Positions 45,763-53,791 of a stretch of DNA of 64,000 nt are shown here, in pieces. A model generated the notes under the pieces. That model was not told the origin of the DNA. It made no database searches and saw only the letters and a program-made list of their open reading frames with translations. Source of the stretch: AWTP1-13 sp035258605 (GTDB taxonomy: Bacteria > Pseudomonadota > Alphaproteobacteria > Rhizobiales > Hyphomicrobiaceae); NCBI GenBank assembly GCA_035258605.1, contig DATFXD010000160.1, forward strand, positions 1 through 64,000, given 5' to 3'. The translations under genes and the position numbers were made by a program. Within the stretch, counting starts at the first letter, position 1. Each line of letters begins with the position of its first letter.

Positions 45763-46797
45763 ATGAAGCTCGGAATTCTGCTGCGCTATGCCGGCGAGGC
45801 CGGCGGGCCGCGCATGGACTACGTGCTGGAGGCGGAGCGTCTCGGTTACGATTCGGTGTGGAGCGGTGAATCTTACGGCACCGATGCGGTGACGCCGATC
45901 GCCTGGGTGCTGGCGCAAACCACGAAGATTAAGGCTGGCACCGGCATCATGCAGATGTCGGCGCGGACGCCGACCTGCGCCGCCATGACGGCTGCCACCC
46001 TGCAGGCCATGTCCAACAACCGTTTCCTGTTGGGTATCGGTCCATCCGGACCGCAGGTGATCGAGGGCTGGCATGGCATGCCGTACGGCAAGCCGCTGAC
46101 GCGCACGCGCGAATATGTCGAGGTGGTGCGCAAAGTGTTCGCCCGTGCGGCGCCGCTCGAGCATCGCGGCGAGCACTACCAGATCCCCTACACCGGCGTC
46201 GGCGCCTCTGGTCTCGGCAAACCGTTGAAAAGCATCCTGCATGCAACGGCAGGCCTCAAGATTTACACTGCCGCCATCTCTCCGGCCGGGCTGACGACCG
46301 CGGGCGAGGTTGCCGACGGCGTGCAGCCGATCTTTATGAGCCCCGAACGCACCGATCTCGTCACCGAGCCGGTGCTCGCCGGGCTGACGCGCGCCGGCAA
46401 GTCGCTCGCCGATTTCGACATTGCACCGTTTGTCCGGGTGGCGATGGGCAGCGATCTCGCCGCCTGCCGCGACCAGCTGCGGCCGGAACTGGCGCTTTAT
46501 ATTGGCGGCATGGGAGCGCGCAGTAAGAATTTCTACAACGATTTCGTCAAGCGCATGGGCTATGCCGAGGCCGCCGGCAAGATCCAGGATGCCTTCCTCG
46601 CCGGCCGCCGCCAGGACGCTGCCGCCGCGGTGCCCGATGCCCTGATCGATGAGACGGCGTTGGTGGGCTCACCGGCGCGCATCAAGGACCGGCTCCAAGC
46701 CTGGAAACGCGGCGCCGAGGATCACAAGATCGGCACCTTGTTGCTGGGCGGTGCGAGCGTCGAGGCGCTGCGGCTGATTGCCGAAACGGTGCTCTAA
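45763..46797 (+). CDS. LLM-class flavin-dependent oxidoreductase
   Basis: Luciferase-like TIM-barrel oxidoreductase of 344 residues. The opening KLGILLRYAGEAGG, the AERLGYDSVWSGE segment, LGIGPSGPQVIEGWHG and the ILTAT-like region match the F420-dependent methylene-tetrahydromethanopterin reductase-like group. Whether it uses F420 or FMN cannot be read from the sequence. GAAGGAGGAGGC precedes the ATG. It follows Tex by 34 bases and may or may not belong to the upstream catabolic set. Confidence 0.9.
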   Translation: MKLGILLRYAGEAGGPRMDYVLEAERLGYDSVWSGESYGTDAVTPIAWVLAQTTKIKAGTGIMQMSARTPTCAAMTAATLQAMSNNRFLLGIGPSGPQVIEGWHGMPYGKPLTRTREYVEVVRKVFARAAPLEHRGEHYQIPYTGVGASGLGKPLKSILHATAGLKIYTAAISPAGLTTAGEVADGVQPIFMSPERTDLVTEPVLAGLTRAGKSLADFDIAPFVRVAMGSDLAACRDQLRPELALYIGGMGARSKNFYNDFVKRMGYAEAAGKIQDAFLAGRRQDAAAAVPDALIDETALVGSPARIKDRLQAWKRGAEDHKIGTLLLGGASVEALRLIAETVL

Positions 46798-46918
46798 CGA
46801 ACTAAGCCACCGACGGCCAACCGGTTTTCGCCGCCGCCACGCGCATGACGTTTCGCGCCGGCAGCGGCCTGCGACCCGGCCGGCGCGAGGATTGGGCGCG
46901 CCGCGGGTCCGCGGGGTC

Positions 46919-47221
46919 TCAGTCTTTGCCGCCACCGCCCGGATTACCGGCACGGTTTTCGCGCAGCATCTCATCCCACCACCGCGTCGTACCAATCGGC
47001 AATTTGTTGGCGTCGCGTTCGTAATAGCCGCTGTCGGCCGCGGCGCGGGCTCGGCTGCGGCAGCGCTGCGAGGTACACCGCCGCGCCACCGGCTTGGTGC
47101 CGGCGTGCCGGCTAGTGGCGCCCTCTTCGGCGCGTGCGGTGTTCGGCAAAGCGACCACCAGCCAGCCCGCGGTGATGGTCCCGACGGCGGCGGCGGCAAT
47201 GAACCAGGGCTTGTTAGACAC
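46919..47221 (-). CDS. Small exported protein of unknown function
   Basis: A 100-residue protein with an N-terminal hydrophobic segment (PWFIAAAAVGTITAGWLVVA) ending in a possible cleavage site ARA-EE. A basic, arginine-rich middle with two cysteines (RRCTSQRCRSRARAAA) follows, then an acidic/glycine tail (TTRWWDEMLRENRAG). I do not recognise a domain. The start is a GTG at 47221 with GGGAG ten bases upstream. Confidence 0.6.
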   Translation of the reverse strand: MSNKPWFIAAAAVGTITAGWLVVALPNTARAEEGATSRHAGTKPVARRCTSQRCRSRARAAADSGYYERDANKLPIGTTRWWDEMLRENRAGNPGGGGKD

Positions 47222-47508
47222 GGGTCGATATCTCCCGAGTTTTGTTGATCAAGCACAAAATGAAGGTGGACGGATGTTAGCACCTTTTGCTGGCGCCAAG
47301 ACCTCACATGGCCGTGACGCAGGCCCGCGCCGGCAAGGGCGATCGGCATGCTCCGGCGAAGGGTGGCGCGGGTCAGCTGCGCGGCGGGCGGCCGGCGACG
47401 GTTTCGTCCTGATCTGTGGCCTTGCCTCAGCCTAAGATTTTGTGCAGCGTTTTGCCCGAGCCCCAGAAACCCTTGGGCGCTTGTCCACTGCCGTGACCGG
47501 TCCGAGCC

Positions 47509-48333
47509 ATGCGAGAGATCCTGTTCTTCGTCTTGTCAAGCTTTTGGGCCGGTGCCGCACACGCCGCGACACCCGGTCACGGCAAGACCATCGCTGCGGC
47601 CTACATCGTCGGTGCTCGCGGCAAGCCGATCGATGCCGTCATTCTCGGCGTGTTCGTGACGCTTTCCCACACCAGCGGCATCCTGCTGGTGGGCGTGCTG
47701 GCCTCGCTTGGCTTCGGTTGGCTGCGCCCGCAACGGATCGAGGCTTATCTGGCGCTCAGTGTGGGTCTGTTGGTGATCGGGCTCGGACTGTGGATGCTGT
47801 GGACCCAGCGCGACCTCTTGGCGCTGGCGATGGGCGAGCCCGGCCGGCAGCCAGGCAACCAAGGCGACCATGCGCACGGCGATGGTGCCCACACCCATCC
47901 TGCCCAAGAGCACGGGCACCATGCGCACGAGCCTGGCGAGGCGGCGATGTGGCACAGCCATGGCTGGGGCACCGTGCATGCACATCGGCTCGACGTCGTG
48001 ACCCAAGATCGGCCGAAGCTGCCGCTGCTGCTGGGGCTCGGCATCGCCGGCGGCCTGCTGCCGGATCCGGCGGCGCTGGCCTTGCTGCTGGCCGCACTCG
48101 CGAGCGGCAAGGTGTTGCTCGGGCTTACGACCGTTGTGGTCTTTAGCCTTGGCTTCGCGGCGACGCTGGTCGTGGTCGGCATAGTTGCCGCAAAGGTCGG
48201 TCAACGGATCCTGGAGTGGCTCGACAGCATCTGGGTGGTGCGCGTGCAGATCCTCACCACGCTGTTGATCATCGGCATGGGCGTCGTATTAAGCATCAAG
48301 GCGGCCTACGAAATTGCGGCGCTGCCGGCTTGA
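47509..48333 (+). CDS. NicO-family nickel/cobalt transporter
   Basis: Membrane protein of 274 residues with six hydrophobic segments. The NicO signature AATPGHGKTIAAAYIVGARGK sits in the first loop. A long histidine-rich loop at about 125-165 (DHAHGDGAHTHPAQEHGHHA) could bind metal. Family members export or take up Ni2+ or Co2+. It begins just before the signature, so a missed upstream start is possible, though no better ATG is seen. It is the right-hand neighbour of the small exported protein and convergent with the propeller operon. Confidence 0.88.
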   Translation: MREILFFVLSSFWAGAAHAATPGHGKTIAAAYIVGARGKPIDAVILGVFVTLSHTSGILLVGVLASLGFGWLRPQRIEAYLALSVGLLVIGLGLWMLWTQRDLLALAMGEPGRQPGNQGDHAHGDGAHTHPAQEHGHHAHEPGEAAMWHSHGWGTVHAHRLDVVTQDRPKLPLLLGLGIAGGLLPDPAALALLLAALASGKVLLGLTTVVVFSLGFAATLVVVGIVAAKVGQRILEWLDSIWVVRVQILTTLLIIGMGVVLSIKAAYEIAALPA

Positions 48334-48376
48334 ACGGCAAAGCTCACAGCCATCGAGCGCGCTCAGCCGGCGCGGG

Positions 48377-49372
48377 TCAAGGACCGGCAGCATCGCCGGC
48401 CAGCAAGGCCCCGATATAGCCGCTGATGTCGGCGTACCAGACGTTGCCGCCGCGATCGACGGCAACGCTGTAGGGTCGAGCGTTGGCGCGCGGCAGCCGA
48501 AAGGTTTCGACCTTGCCGTCACGCAACCGGCCCAGGCTGGCGTGGCGCACCATGCCGAACCACACCGAGCCATCCGGGGCCACCGCCAAGCCGCTGAGAC
48601 CGGCGTTTTCGCTCGCCACCGCGAACTCGCTGAACTCGCCCTGGCGCAGCCGGCCAAGGCGATTGGCGCGGAACTCAAGGAAGAAAACCGCCCCGTCACC
48701 GGCAACCGCGATATCGGTCGGAACCGCGTCGCGTCGCGGCAGATCGATCATCTCCATGCTGCCGCCCGGGGCGATGCGCACGAGCTTGCTGCCCTTCTGC
48801 ACCGTCGCCCATACCGTCCCATCGGCGGCGACCGCGACGCCGTAGGGTCCCTCGGCGCCGGCGGCAATGGCGTGCTGCTTGAAGGTGCCGTTGTTGAGCT
48901 CGGTAATGCCGTAACCGGTGACATCGGCAAACCAGACCGACCCATCCGGCGCGACCGCCAGACGACCGAGCCGCACGATCGGACTGCCGAGTGCGAACTG
49001 CGAGGTCTGCCCGGACGGAGCCATGCGTACGATCGCGCCGGCGGCAAGGTCCGTGTACCAGGCGCTACCATCGGCCGCGACCGCCAGCCCGAGCGGGTCG
49101 AAGTTGGGTCCTGGGGTCGGCAGCCACTCGACGCGCCCGCCCCGCCAGCGGCCGATGGCGTCGGCGTGATCGATGGTGAACCAGATGCTGCCATCACCAG
49201 CGGCGGCGATCGCGATCGGGGCCGCCTGCCGGTCCCGCAACGGGTACTCGAGGAAGCGGGCGGCCGGTGGCTGCAGCAGCCGCACCCCGGCATAGGTCAC
49301 AAGCGCAAGTCCGATGACCGTAATCACGGCGATGCCGTACCGGCGGCGGCGCCATTGGGCCCTCTCTGGCAT
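48377..49372 (-). CDS. Membrane-anchored seven-bladed propeller (virginiamycin B lyase-like)
   Basis: A 331-residue protein with an N-terminal membrane anchor (RYGIAVITVIGLALVTYAGV) and seven repeats of the VAxDGSVWFxD type (for example AVAPDGSVWFADV and GLAVAPDGSVWFGMV), giving a seven-bladed beta-propeller facing the periplasm. Vgb lyase itself linearises streptogramin B antibiotics, but most relatives have unknown roles. It overlaps the upstream gene by one base (TGATG), so the two propellers are made together. Confidence 0.87.
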   Translation of the reverse strand: MPERAQWRRRRYGIAVITVIGLALVTYAGVRLLQPPAARFLEYPLRDRQAAPIAIAAAGDGSIWFTIDHADAIGRWRGGRVEWLPTPGPNFDPLGLAVAADGSAWYTDLAAGAIVRMAPSGQTSQFALGSPIVRLGRLAVAPDGSVWFADVTGYGITELNNGTFKQHAIAAGAEGPYGVAVAADGTVWATVQKGSKLVRIAPGGSMEMIDLPRRDAVPTDIAVAGDGAVFFLEFRANRLGRLRQGEFSEFAVASENAGLSGLAVAPDGSVWFGMVRHASLGRLRDGKVETFRLPRANARPYSVAVDRGGNVWYADISGYIGALLAGDAAGP

Positions 49373-50604
49373 CAGCGGGATGCTCCGAGCGCGGATCCGG
49401 CACGGCGTGCTAGCCGCCGTGCCACCAGCCCGCCCGCGATCAGCAACAACAGCCACAAGGCGATGCCGCCGGCGAGGCTGATGCGATCGAGCCGCTTGAT
49501 GAGGTTGCCACCCTCGATGGCACTGCGCCACACCTCCGCATAGGGCATCAGCGAATAGACGGCATAGACGAGGCCGGCATCGCCGGGGTCACGGGCGAGC
49601 GGCCCAGCCTCGAGATGGATCGGGAGATTGTCCTCCTTCAGGATCCAGCTCTCGCCACCGTTATCGCTGCGATAGAGGCCGGCGTTGGTGGCCACCAGCA
49701 GCACCCTGGCTTCGGCATTGGCGGCAATGCCGCGAACGGCTGTCGCCGGCTCGGGCAGCGCGCGCCCGAGCGCGCGCCAGGTGGTGCCCAGATCGTCGCT
49801 GACATAGATGCGTCCGACATGCGCCGCCCAAACGCGGTTGGCGACCTCGGCATCGGCGAACACGGTATCGGCCGGTGCCTTGGCCTCGCCCAGGGCCCGC
49901 GACTGCCAGCGCCGCCCGCCGTCGGCGCTGGTTTCAATTTGCCCATCGATCACCGCCACGATGATTTCTGGATCGGAGGCGAGCACGGCCATTCCGGTCA
50001 TCAGCCTCGGTTGGGGCGGACCGGGAGCGAGCACAAACGTGGCGCCGCCATCAGCGCTGACAAACAGGCGATCGCGGCCAAGCAGATAGACGCGCTCGGG
50101 GGCGCTGCCCAGCGCCACCGCCTTGGCCGGGATGGCGGCGTCGGGCGCCGCTGCCATCGTCCACTGGCCCCCCCGTTGCCGGAACACGCCGCTACTTGCA
50201 GCGCAGATGGCGCCATCGCCGACAAAGGTTGCGGCAAATACCGGACCAAAAATCAGGTCTCGGGCTTCCGCCGCCCAGCTGAGCCCGCCGTTGCGCGAAA
50301 CCAGAACACCAAGATCGGTGCCGGCCAGCAGGTGCGACTGGTCCCGGGGATTGATCGCCACCACCAGCGCGGCATTGAGAAACAGTCCAACGTCGGCGCT
50401 GAGCCAGCTGCCGCCGAGATTGCGCGAACGAAACACGCCGCCATAAGAACTGGGATCGTGCGCCCAGCTGCCGGTCGCCGTCAGCGCTGCCAGCAGCACC
50501 TGCAGCAGGAGCCGATGGAGGAGCAGACGCGGCTTAAGACCACGACCGGCTGCGGGGGATGACCCCCCGCGCCGGCGCCTTTGCCTGTCGTCGTTTCGGT
50601 TCAG
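49372..50604 (-). CDS. Asp-box propeller protein (YCF48/BNR-like) with C-terminal membrane helix
   Basis: About 410 residues. A hydrophobic leader (LLLHRLLLQVLLAALTATGSWA) precedes a propeller with at least five Asp-box motifs (SRNGGLSW, SADGGATF, SADGGRRW, SDDLGTTW, SDNGGESW), and the C-terminus is a membrane helix (GGIALWLLLLIAGGLVARR) plus a basic tail, so it is anchored outside the cytoplasm. The start is unresolved: no ATG precedes the leader. A CTG at 50604 overlapping the upstream TGA is used as the limit; GTG 50499 would cut the leader short, and a GTG at 50763 lies deep inside the upstream gene. Confidence 0.8.
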   Translation of the reverse strand: MNRNDDRQRRRRGGSSPAAGRGLKPRLLLHRLLLQVLLAALTATGSWAHDPSSYGGVFRSRNLGGSWLSADVGLFLNAALVVAINPRDQSHLLAGTDLGVLVSRNGGLSWAAEARDLIFGPVFAATFVGDGAICAASSGVFRQRGGQWTMAAAPDAAIPAKAVALGSAPERVYLLGRDRLFVSADGGATFVLAPGPPQPRLMTGMAVLASDPEIIVAVIDGQIETSADGGRRWQSRALGEAKAPADTVFADAEVANRVWAAHVGRIYVSDDLGTTWRALGRALPEPATAVRGIAANAEARVLLVATNAGLYRSDNGGESWILKEDNLPIHLEAGPLARDPGDAGLVYAVYSLMPYAEVWRSAIEGGNLIKRLDRISLAGGIALWLLLLIAGGLVARRLARRAGSALGASR

Positions 50605-51602
50605 GGCTTGCGCGACTTCTCGCCGGGTGCCAGGGCGATTTCCGCCATCCGCCCACCGTTCAAGGCCACCCAGGAATTCTTGGTGAGTGGATACTTGTCG
50701 GTGTAGCTCAATGGCTCGTGGGCAGCGACGCAGTTCTCGTAGCCGCCGGTGATCTTGTAGCACCGCTCGTAGGCGAGGAATTGCTGCACCGAATCAGTCT
50801 GCTGCACATTCGCCACCATCCAGTCGCGAATCGCCTCGTAGGACGAGAACGCATCGGAACCGAACACCAGCTTGCCAATGCTGGTCGGCACTTCCAGCAG
50901 CTGCGAGCCCGCGGTATGCGCCCGGAAAGCCGGATGGATCACCACGCCCGGGGCGATCTCCATCTCGCCGTCAACCACCACCGCCTTGCCCTTGAGGATT
51001 TTGCCGTAGACCTCCTCCATCGTCAGCGGCATGTAACCGCACGCCGGCGTGCGGTTGCAGCCACCGGGATCGGAGTTGATGGCACGGATGTGCTTCTCGG
51101 GGTAATTGAGCGCCCACTCAATGGCCGCCAGCTCCTGCTTTTGCACGTAGAGCACGGCGTTGGGAAGGTCGGAGAGCTGGCCGGCGTGATCCCAATGGGC
51201 GTGACCGATGACCGCCTTGGTGACGTCGGCGGCGTTGAAGCCCAGGACCTTGAGCTGCTCGGCGATCGGAGCCCAGTGGTCCGATCCGGTCATCTTGAGA
51301 TAGTCCTGCTGCTTCCAGCCGGTATCGTAGAGAATGAGATCGCTACCGCACTTGATCACGCCGACATTCACCGGCAGGTCGACGGTTGGAATATTGTTGC
51401 TGGGGCTATTGCTGCCGGGCACGAAGGCACGGTCGGGCATGAAGGCTCCGAACGGTACTTTCATGAAGCGGCTGCTTTCGATCAACCAGACCGAGCACAC
51501 CGGGGCTTGCGCTTGGGCCACCGTGCCGCCGAGCAAGACCAGGACCACAAATGTTGCCACCAACGACGCCATCAGGCGCAGTCCTATTCCAAGCCTTGTC
51601 AT
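50601..51602 (-). CDS. Secreted metallo-beta-lactamase-fold hydrolase (AHL lactonase-like)
   Basis: A 333-residue exported enzyme with a signal peptide (about 11-33, SLVATFVVLVLLGGTVAQAQA). All dinuclear-metal ligands are in place: HAHWDH at 134-139, H229, D250 and H295. Six cysteines (36, 85, 182, 188, 281, 291) suggest three disulfides, fitting a periplasmic location. The family includes N-acyl-homoserine lactonases, but the true substrate is unknown. GGGGAGGAAGACA precedes the ATG. Confidence 0.9.
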   Translation of the reverse strand: MTRLGIGLRLMASLVATFVVLVLLGGTVAQAQAPVCSVWLIESSRFMKVPFGAFMPDRAFVPGSNSPSNNIPTVDLPVNVGVIKCGSDLILYDTGWKQQDYLKMTGSDHWAPIAEQLKVLGFNAADVTKAVIGHAHWDHAGQLSDLPNAVLYVQKQELAAIEWALNYPEKHIRAINSDPGGCNRTPACGYMPLTMEEVYGKILKGKAVVVDGEMEIAPGVVIHPAFRAHTAGSQLLEVPTSIGKLVFGSDAFSSYEAIRDWMVANVQQTDSVQQFLAYERCYKITGGYENCVAAHEPLSYTDKYPLTKNSWVALNGGRMAEIALAPGEKSRKP

Positions 51603-51687
51603 TGTCTTCCTCCCCTCAATGCAGGACCTCAGGTAGGTCGTTGCCTTTGCCGAATTTCCTCATTCTTTCCAATCAATAGCGGGTCCA

Positions 51688-52191
51688 TCAGTGCGGCTTG
51701 TACTGCCCCGGCCAAAGCACCTCGCCCACGCGCAGCAGGTCTTGCGAGGCCTGAACGCTCATGTCGTGGGCATCGTTCAGGTGCTGACGCTCGCCGTCCC
51801 TGGTGAAGGCAAGCATCTCCTGGCTGGCTTTGCGGTAAAGCACCAGCGCATCGACATATTGGCTGTGCACTCGCGACAGCGAGGCGGGAACGCGCAAGTC
51901 GCGCAGGCGCGGCTCGGCATCACCGAAGAACTGGGCAACCGGCTCGAGCTTGCGTTCGAGCTGCCGAGCGTCGTGATTTGCCGTCTCATAGACGATGCCG
52001 GCAAAACTCATCGCCACCGCCGATGGGGTGACCTCGCGATGGATCTGCCACAGCGACGCCGCATAGCTTTCCTCTTCCGCGGTCAGTGCGCGCGGCTCGG
52101 GTCGTGGCGAGGTGGTGCTGACCGCATCCTGCCGCTTGGTCGGCCGCAGCTCATGCTGCCAGGCCACAACAACGACGGTGGCGAGCACCAT
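51688..52191 (-). CDS. Membrane-anchored helical protein, unknown
   Basis: At least 167 residues: a short membrane anchor (VLATVVVVAWQH) followed by a helical, charged domain (AEEESYAASLWQIHREV, ARQLERKLEPVAQFFGDAEP, ALVLYRKASQEMLAFTRDG). I do not recognise a named family. ATG 52191 falls in the middle of the hydrophobic segment and lacks a ribosome site. A strong GGAGGAG lies six bases before an in-frame ATC at 52245, from which a complete anchor would be read (18 more residues). It lies between the NicO-type gene and the hydrolase on one strand. Confidence 0.6.
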   Translation of the reverse strand: MVLATVVVVAWQHELRPTKRQDAVSTTSPRPEPRALTAEEESYAASLWQIHREVTPSAVAMSFAGIVYETANHDARQLERKLEPVAQFFGDAEPRLRDLRVPASLSRVHSQYVDALVLYRKASQEMLAFTRDGERQHLNDAHDMSVQASQDLLRVGEVLWPGQYKPH

Positions 52192-52242
52192 AACCGTGCT
52201 CGCCAGCAGGATTTGCCGAAGGACAGGGACGCCGATCGTTGG

Positions 52243-52258
52243 GATGGGTGTCTCCTCC
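52243..52258 (-). promoter_or_regulatory. Strong ribosome site before a possible ATC start
   Basis: On the minus strand GGAGGAG (52258-52252) is followed after six bases by ATC (52245-52243), in frame with the helical protein. No ATG, GTG or TTG lies at this spacing. A non-AUG start or a sequence error would both explain the pattern. Confidence 0.45.
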
Positions 52259-52368
52259 CGGCGAACGTGCTGTCAGGTCATCGAAGCGAGGTTACCTCTG
52301 CCGTTGCCGGCTGGTCAACATAACGATTTGCAGGGCTCTGCCGCGTGGCATGCAAAAGGCTGTCGCGA

Positions 52369-53172
52369 TCAATGCGGGTGCCAGGTAGGACTATCGCTGA
52401 ATAGGCCGCCGTCGGCGAAACCGATGTCGTAAACCAGGAACAGGCCGAAGACAAAACTGATCAGCCCCGAGGCCACGCCGAGCTGCCAGTTGAAGCGCGG
52501 CAGGTTGACCGCGGTGAAAGCAAAGGGTGCCACCAACAGCAATGTAATCAACATCATACCGCCGATCGTGCCGAGGCCGAACAAAATGAGGTAGGCGACC
52601 GCCAGCATCGGATCGCGGATAATGGTCACAACCAGGAGCGCAATGGCGGCCGATCCGGCCAGGCCATGCACCAGTCCGACCGCGAACGGACGGAGCCATT
52701 GATAGAGCGCCAGTCCGCCGAACCAGCTGTGGTCGAGCACCGCCAGGGGGGTCTCGGCATCGGAGTGACCATGGTCTTCCGGCCGGTGCCCGTGCGGATG
52801 TCGGTGCACATAGTCGCCATGGCTGTGCAGGTGGTCATGCCCCGGCCGGCGGTCGCCACCGCCACGGCCGAGCCCGGTCAGGGTCACGAGCCCAAGCAGC
52901 ACCAGCATCACGCCGACCGCGAATTCCATCGACAGACCGAGCCAGGGCGGAATGACAACGCCGAACAGGATGATGGCGCCGCCGACCAGCATCACCGTAA
53001 TGGTGTGCCCGACCCCCCAGGCGGCACCGATGAGTAACGATCCGCTGAGCGTGCGTTGCCGGCTGACGATGGTGGCAACGGCGATGATGTGATCGGCATC
53101 CGTCGCATGTCGCATCCCCAGAAACAGGCCGAGCAACAGCAGGGAGAGGAAATTCGTGGCCCCGTCGATCAT
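52369..53172 (-). CDS. NicO/UreH-family nickel/cobalt transporter
   Basis: Polytopic protein of 267 residues. The nickel-transporter motif GMRHATDADH is in helix one to two, GAAWGVGHTITVMLVGG follows, and a cytoplasmic histidine-rich loop (HDHLHSHGDYVHRHPHGHRP) and a C-terminal HGLAGSAAIALLVV segment are present. It is the first gene of the leftward propeller/hydrolase operon, so metal delivery to a secreted enzyme or metal export is plausible. ATG 53172 (MIDGATNF) is used; 53196 is an alternative. Confidence 0.9.
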   Translation of the reverse strand: MIDGATNFLSLLLLGLFLGMRHATDADHIIAVATIVSRQRTLSGSLLIGAAWGVGHTITVMLVGGAIILFGVVIPPWLGLSMEFAVGVMLVLLGLVTLTGLGRGGGDRRPGHDHLHSHGDYVHRHPHGHRPEDHGHSDAETPLAVLDHSWFGGLALYQWLRPFAVGLVHGLAGSAAIALLVVTIIRDPMLAVAYLILFGLGTIGGMMLITLLLVAPFAFTAVNLPRFNWQLGVASGLISFVFGLFLVYDIGFADGGLFSDSPTWHPH

Positions 53173-53791
53173 GGCGACATTGTAGGGCGCTTGCATGCAC
53201 TTGCCAAAGCTGAAAGCGCGCGGCCGGCACGCGTCGCCGATGCACCAGGTGCGCCGCTATTGCCGCCAAGCGGCTCAACGCCTCGCAACGGCCCTCGGAG
53301 CGGCGGCTGGCGCCGGGAGGGTTGGGGTGAAATAGTGCGCCCGTTCGGGGCCGTCAGGCCGGCGCCGGCCGGCGGCGTTGTTTCAAAGCGTGCCCAATGC
53401 CGTTGCTGGCTGCGGCAGCCTGCAGCTGGTTTATGATGGGCTACTGCTGCGCCACTTCCGGCACCTGAAACCACCAGAAGAGCGCGACGCTCCGGGCCAG
53501 GGTGTGTGAACACACCGATTTGCTGGTGGCTGCTGCGAGGCTCCGCACTGGCTCGCTACGGCCAATTCTTGTAGCCTTCGCCGCGGGCGCAAAAAGGGCC
53601 GCGGTGGCGCCTCGACCACGTGAGACCGCCGTGACCAAGAGCCTGCCGAGAGTGTGACGAGAGTGCGCTTGGCGGGCGCGGCGCCGCTGCCACGGCCTGT
53701 CCGCCGAGCGACGGGGAGTGACAAGGAAGCCTGCCGCACATGCGGCCAAGAGTCTATCTGATCGGTGCCACCGACGGCCGAGGAGGAAACT
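53173..53791. other. Divergent gap, no gene supported
   Basis: About 620 bases between the NicO-type gene and the mono-haem protein, which are divergent. It must contain both promoters. Several short frames cross it but none shows family features. I found no clear promoter motif or repeat. Confidence 0.5.
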
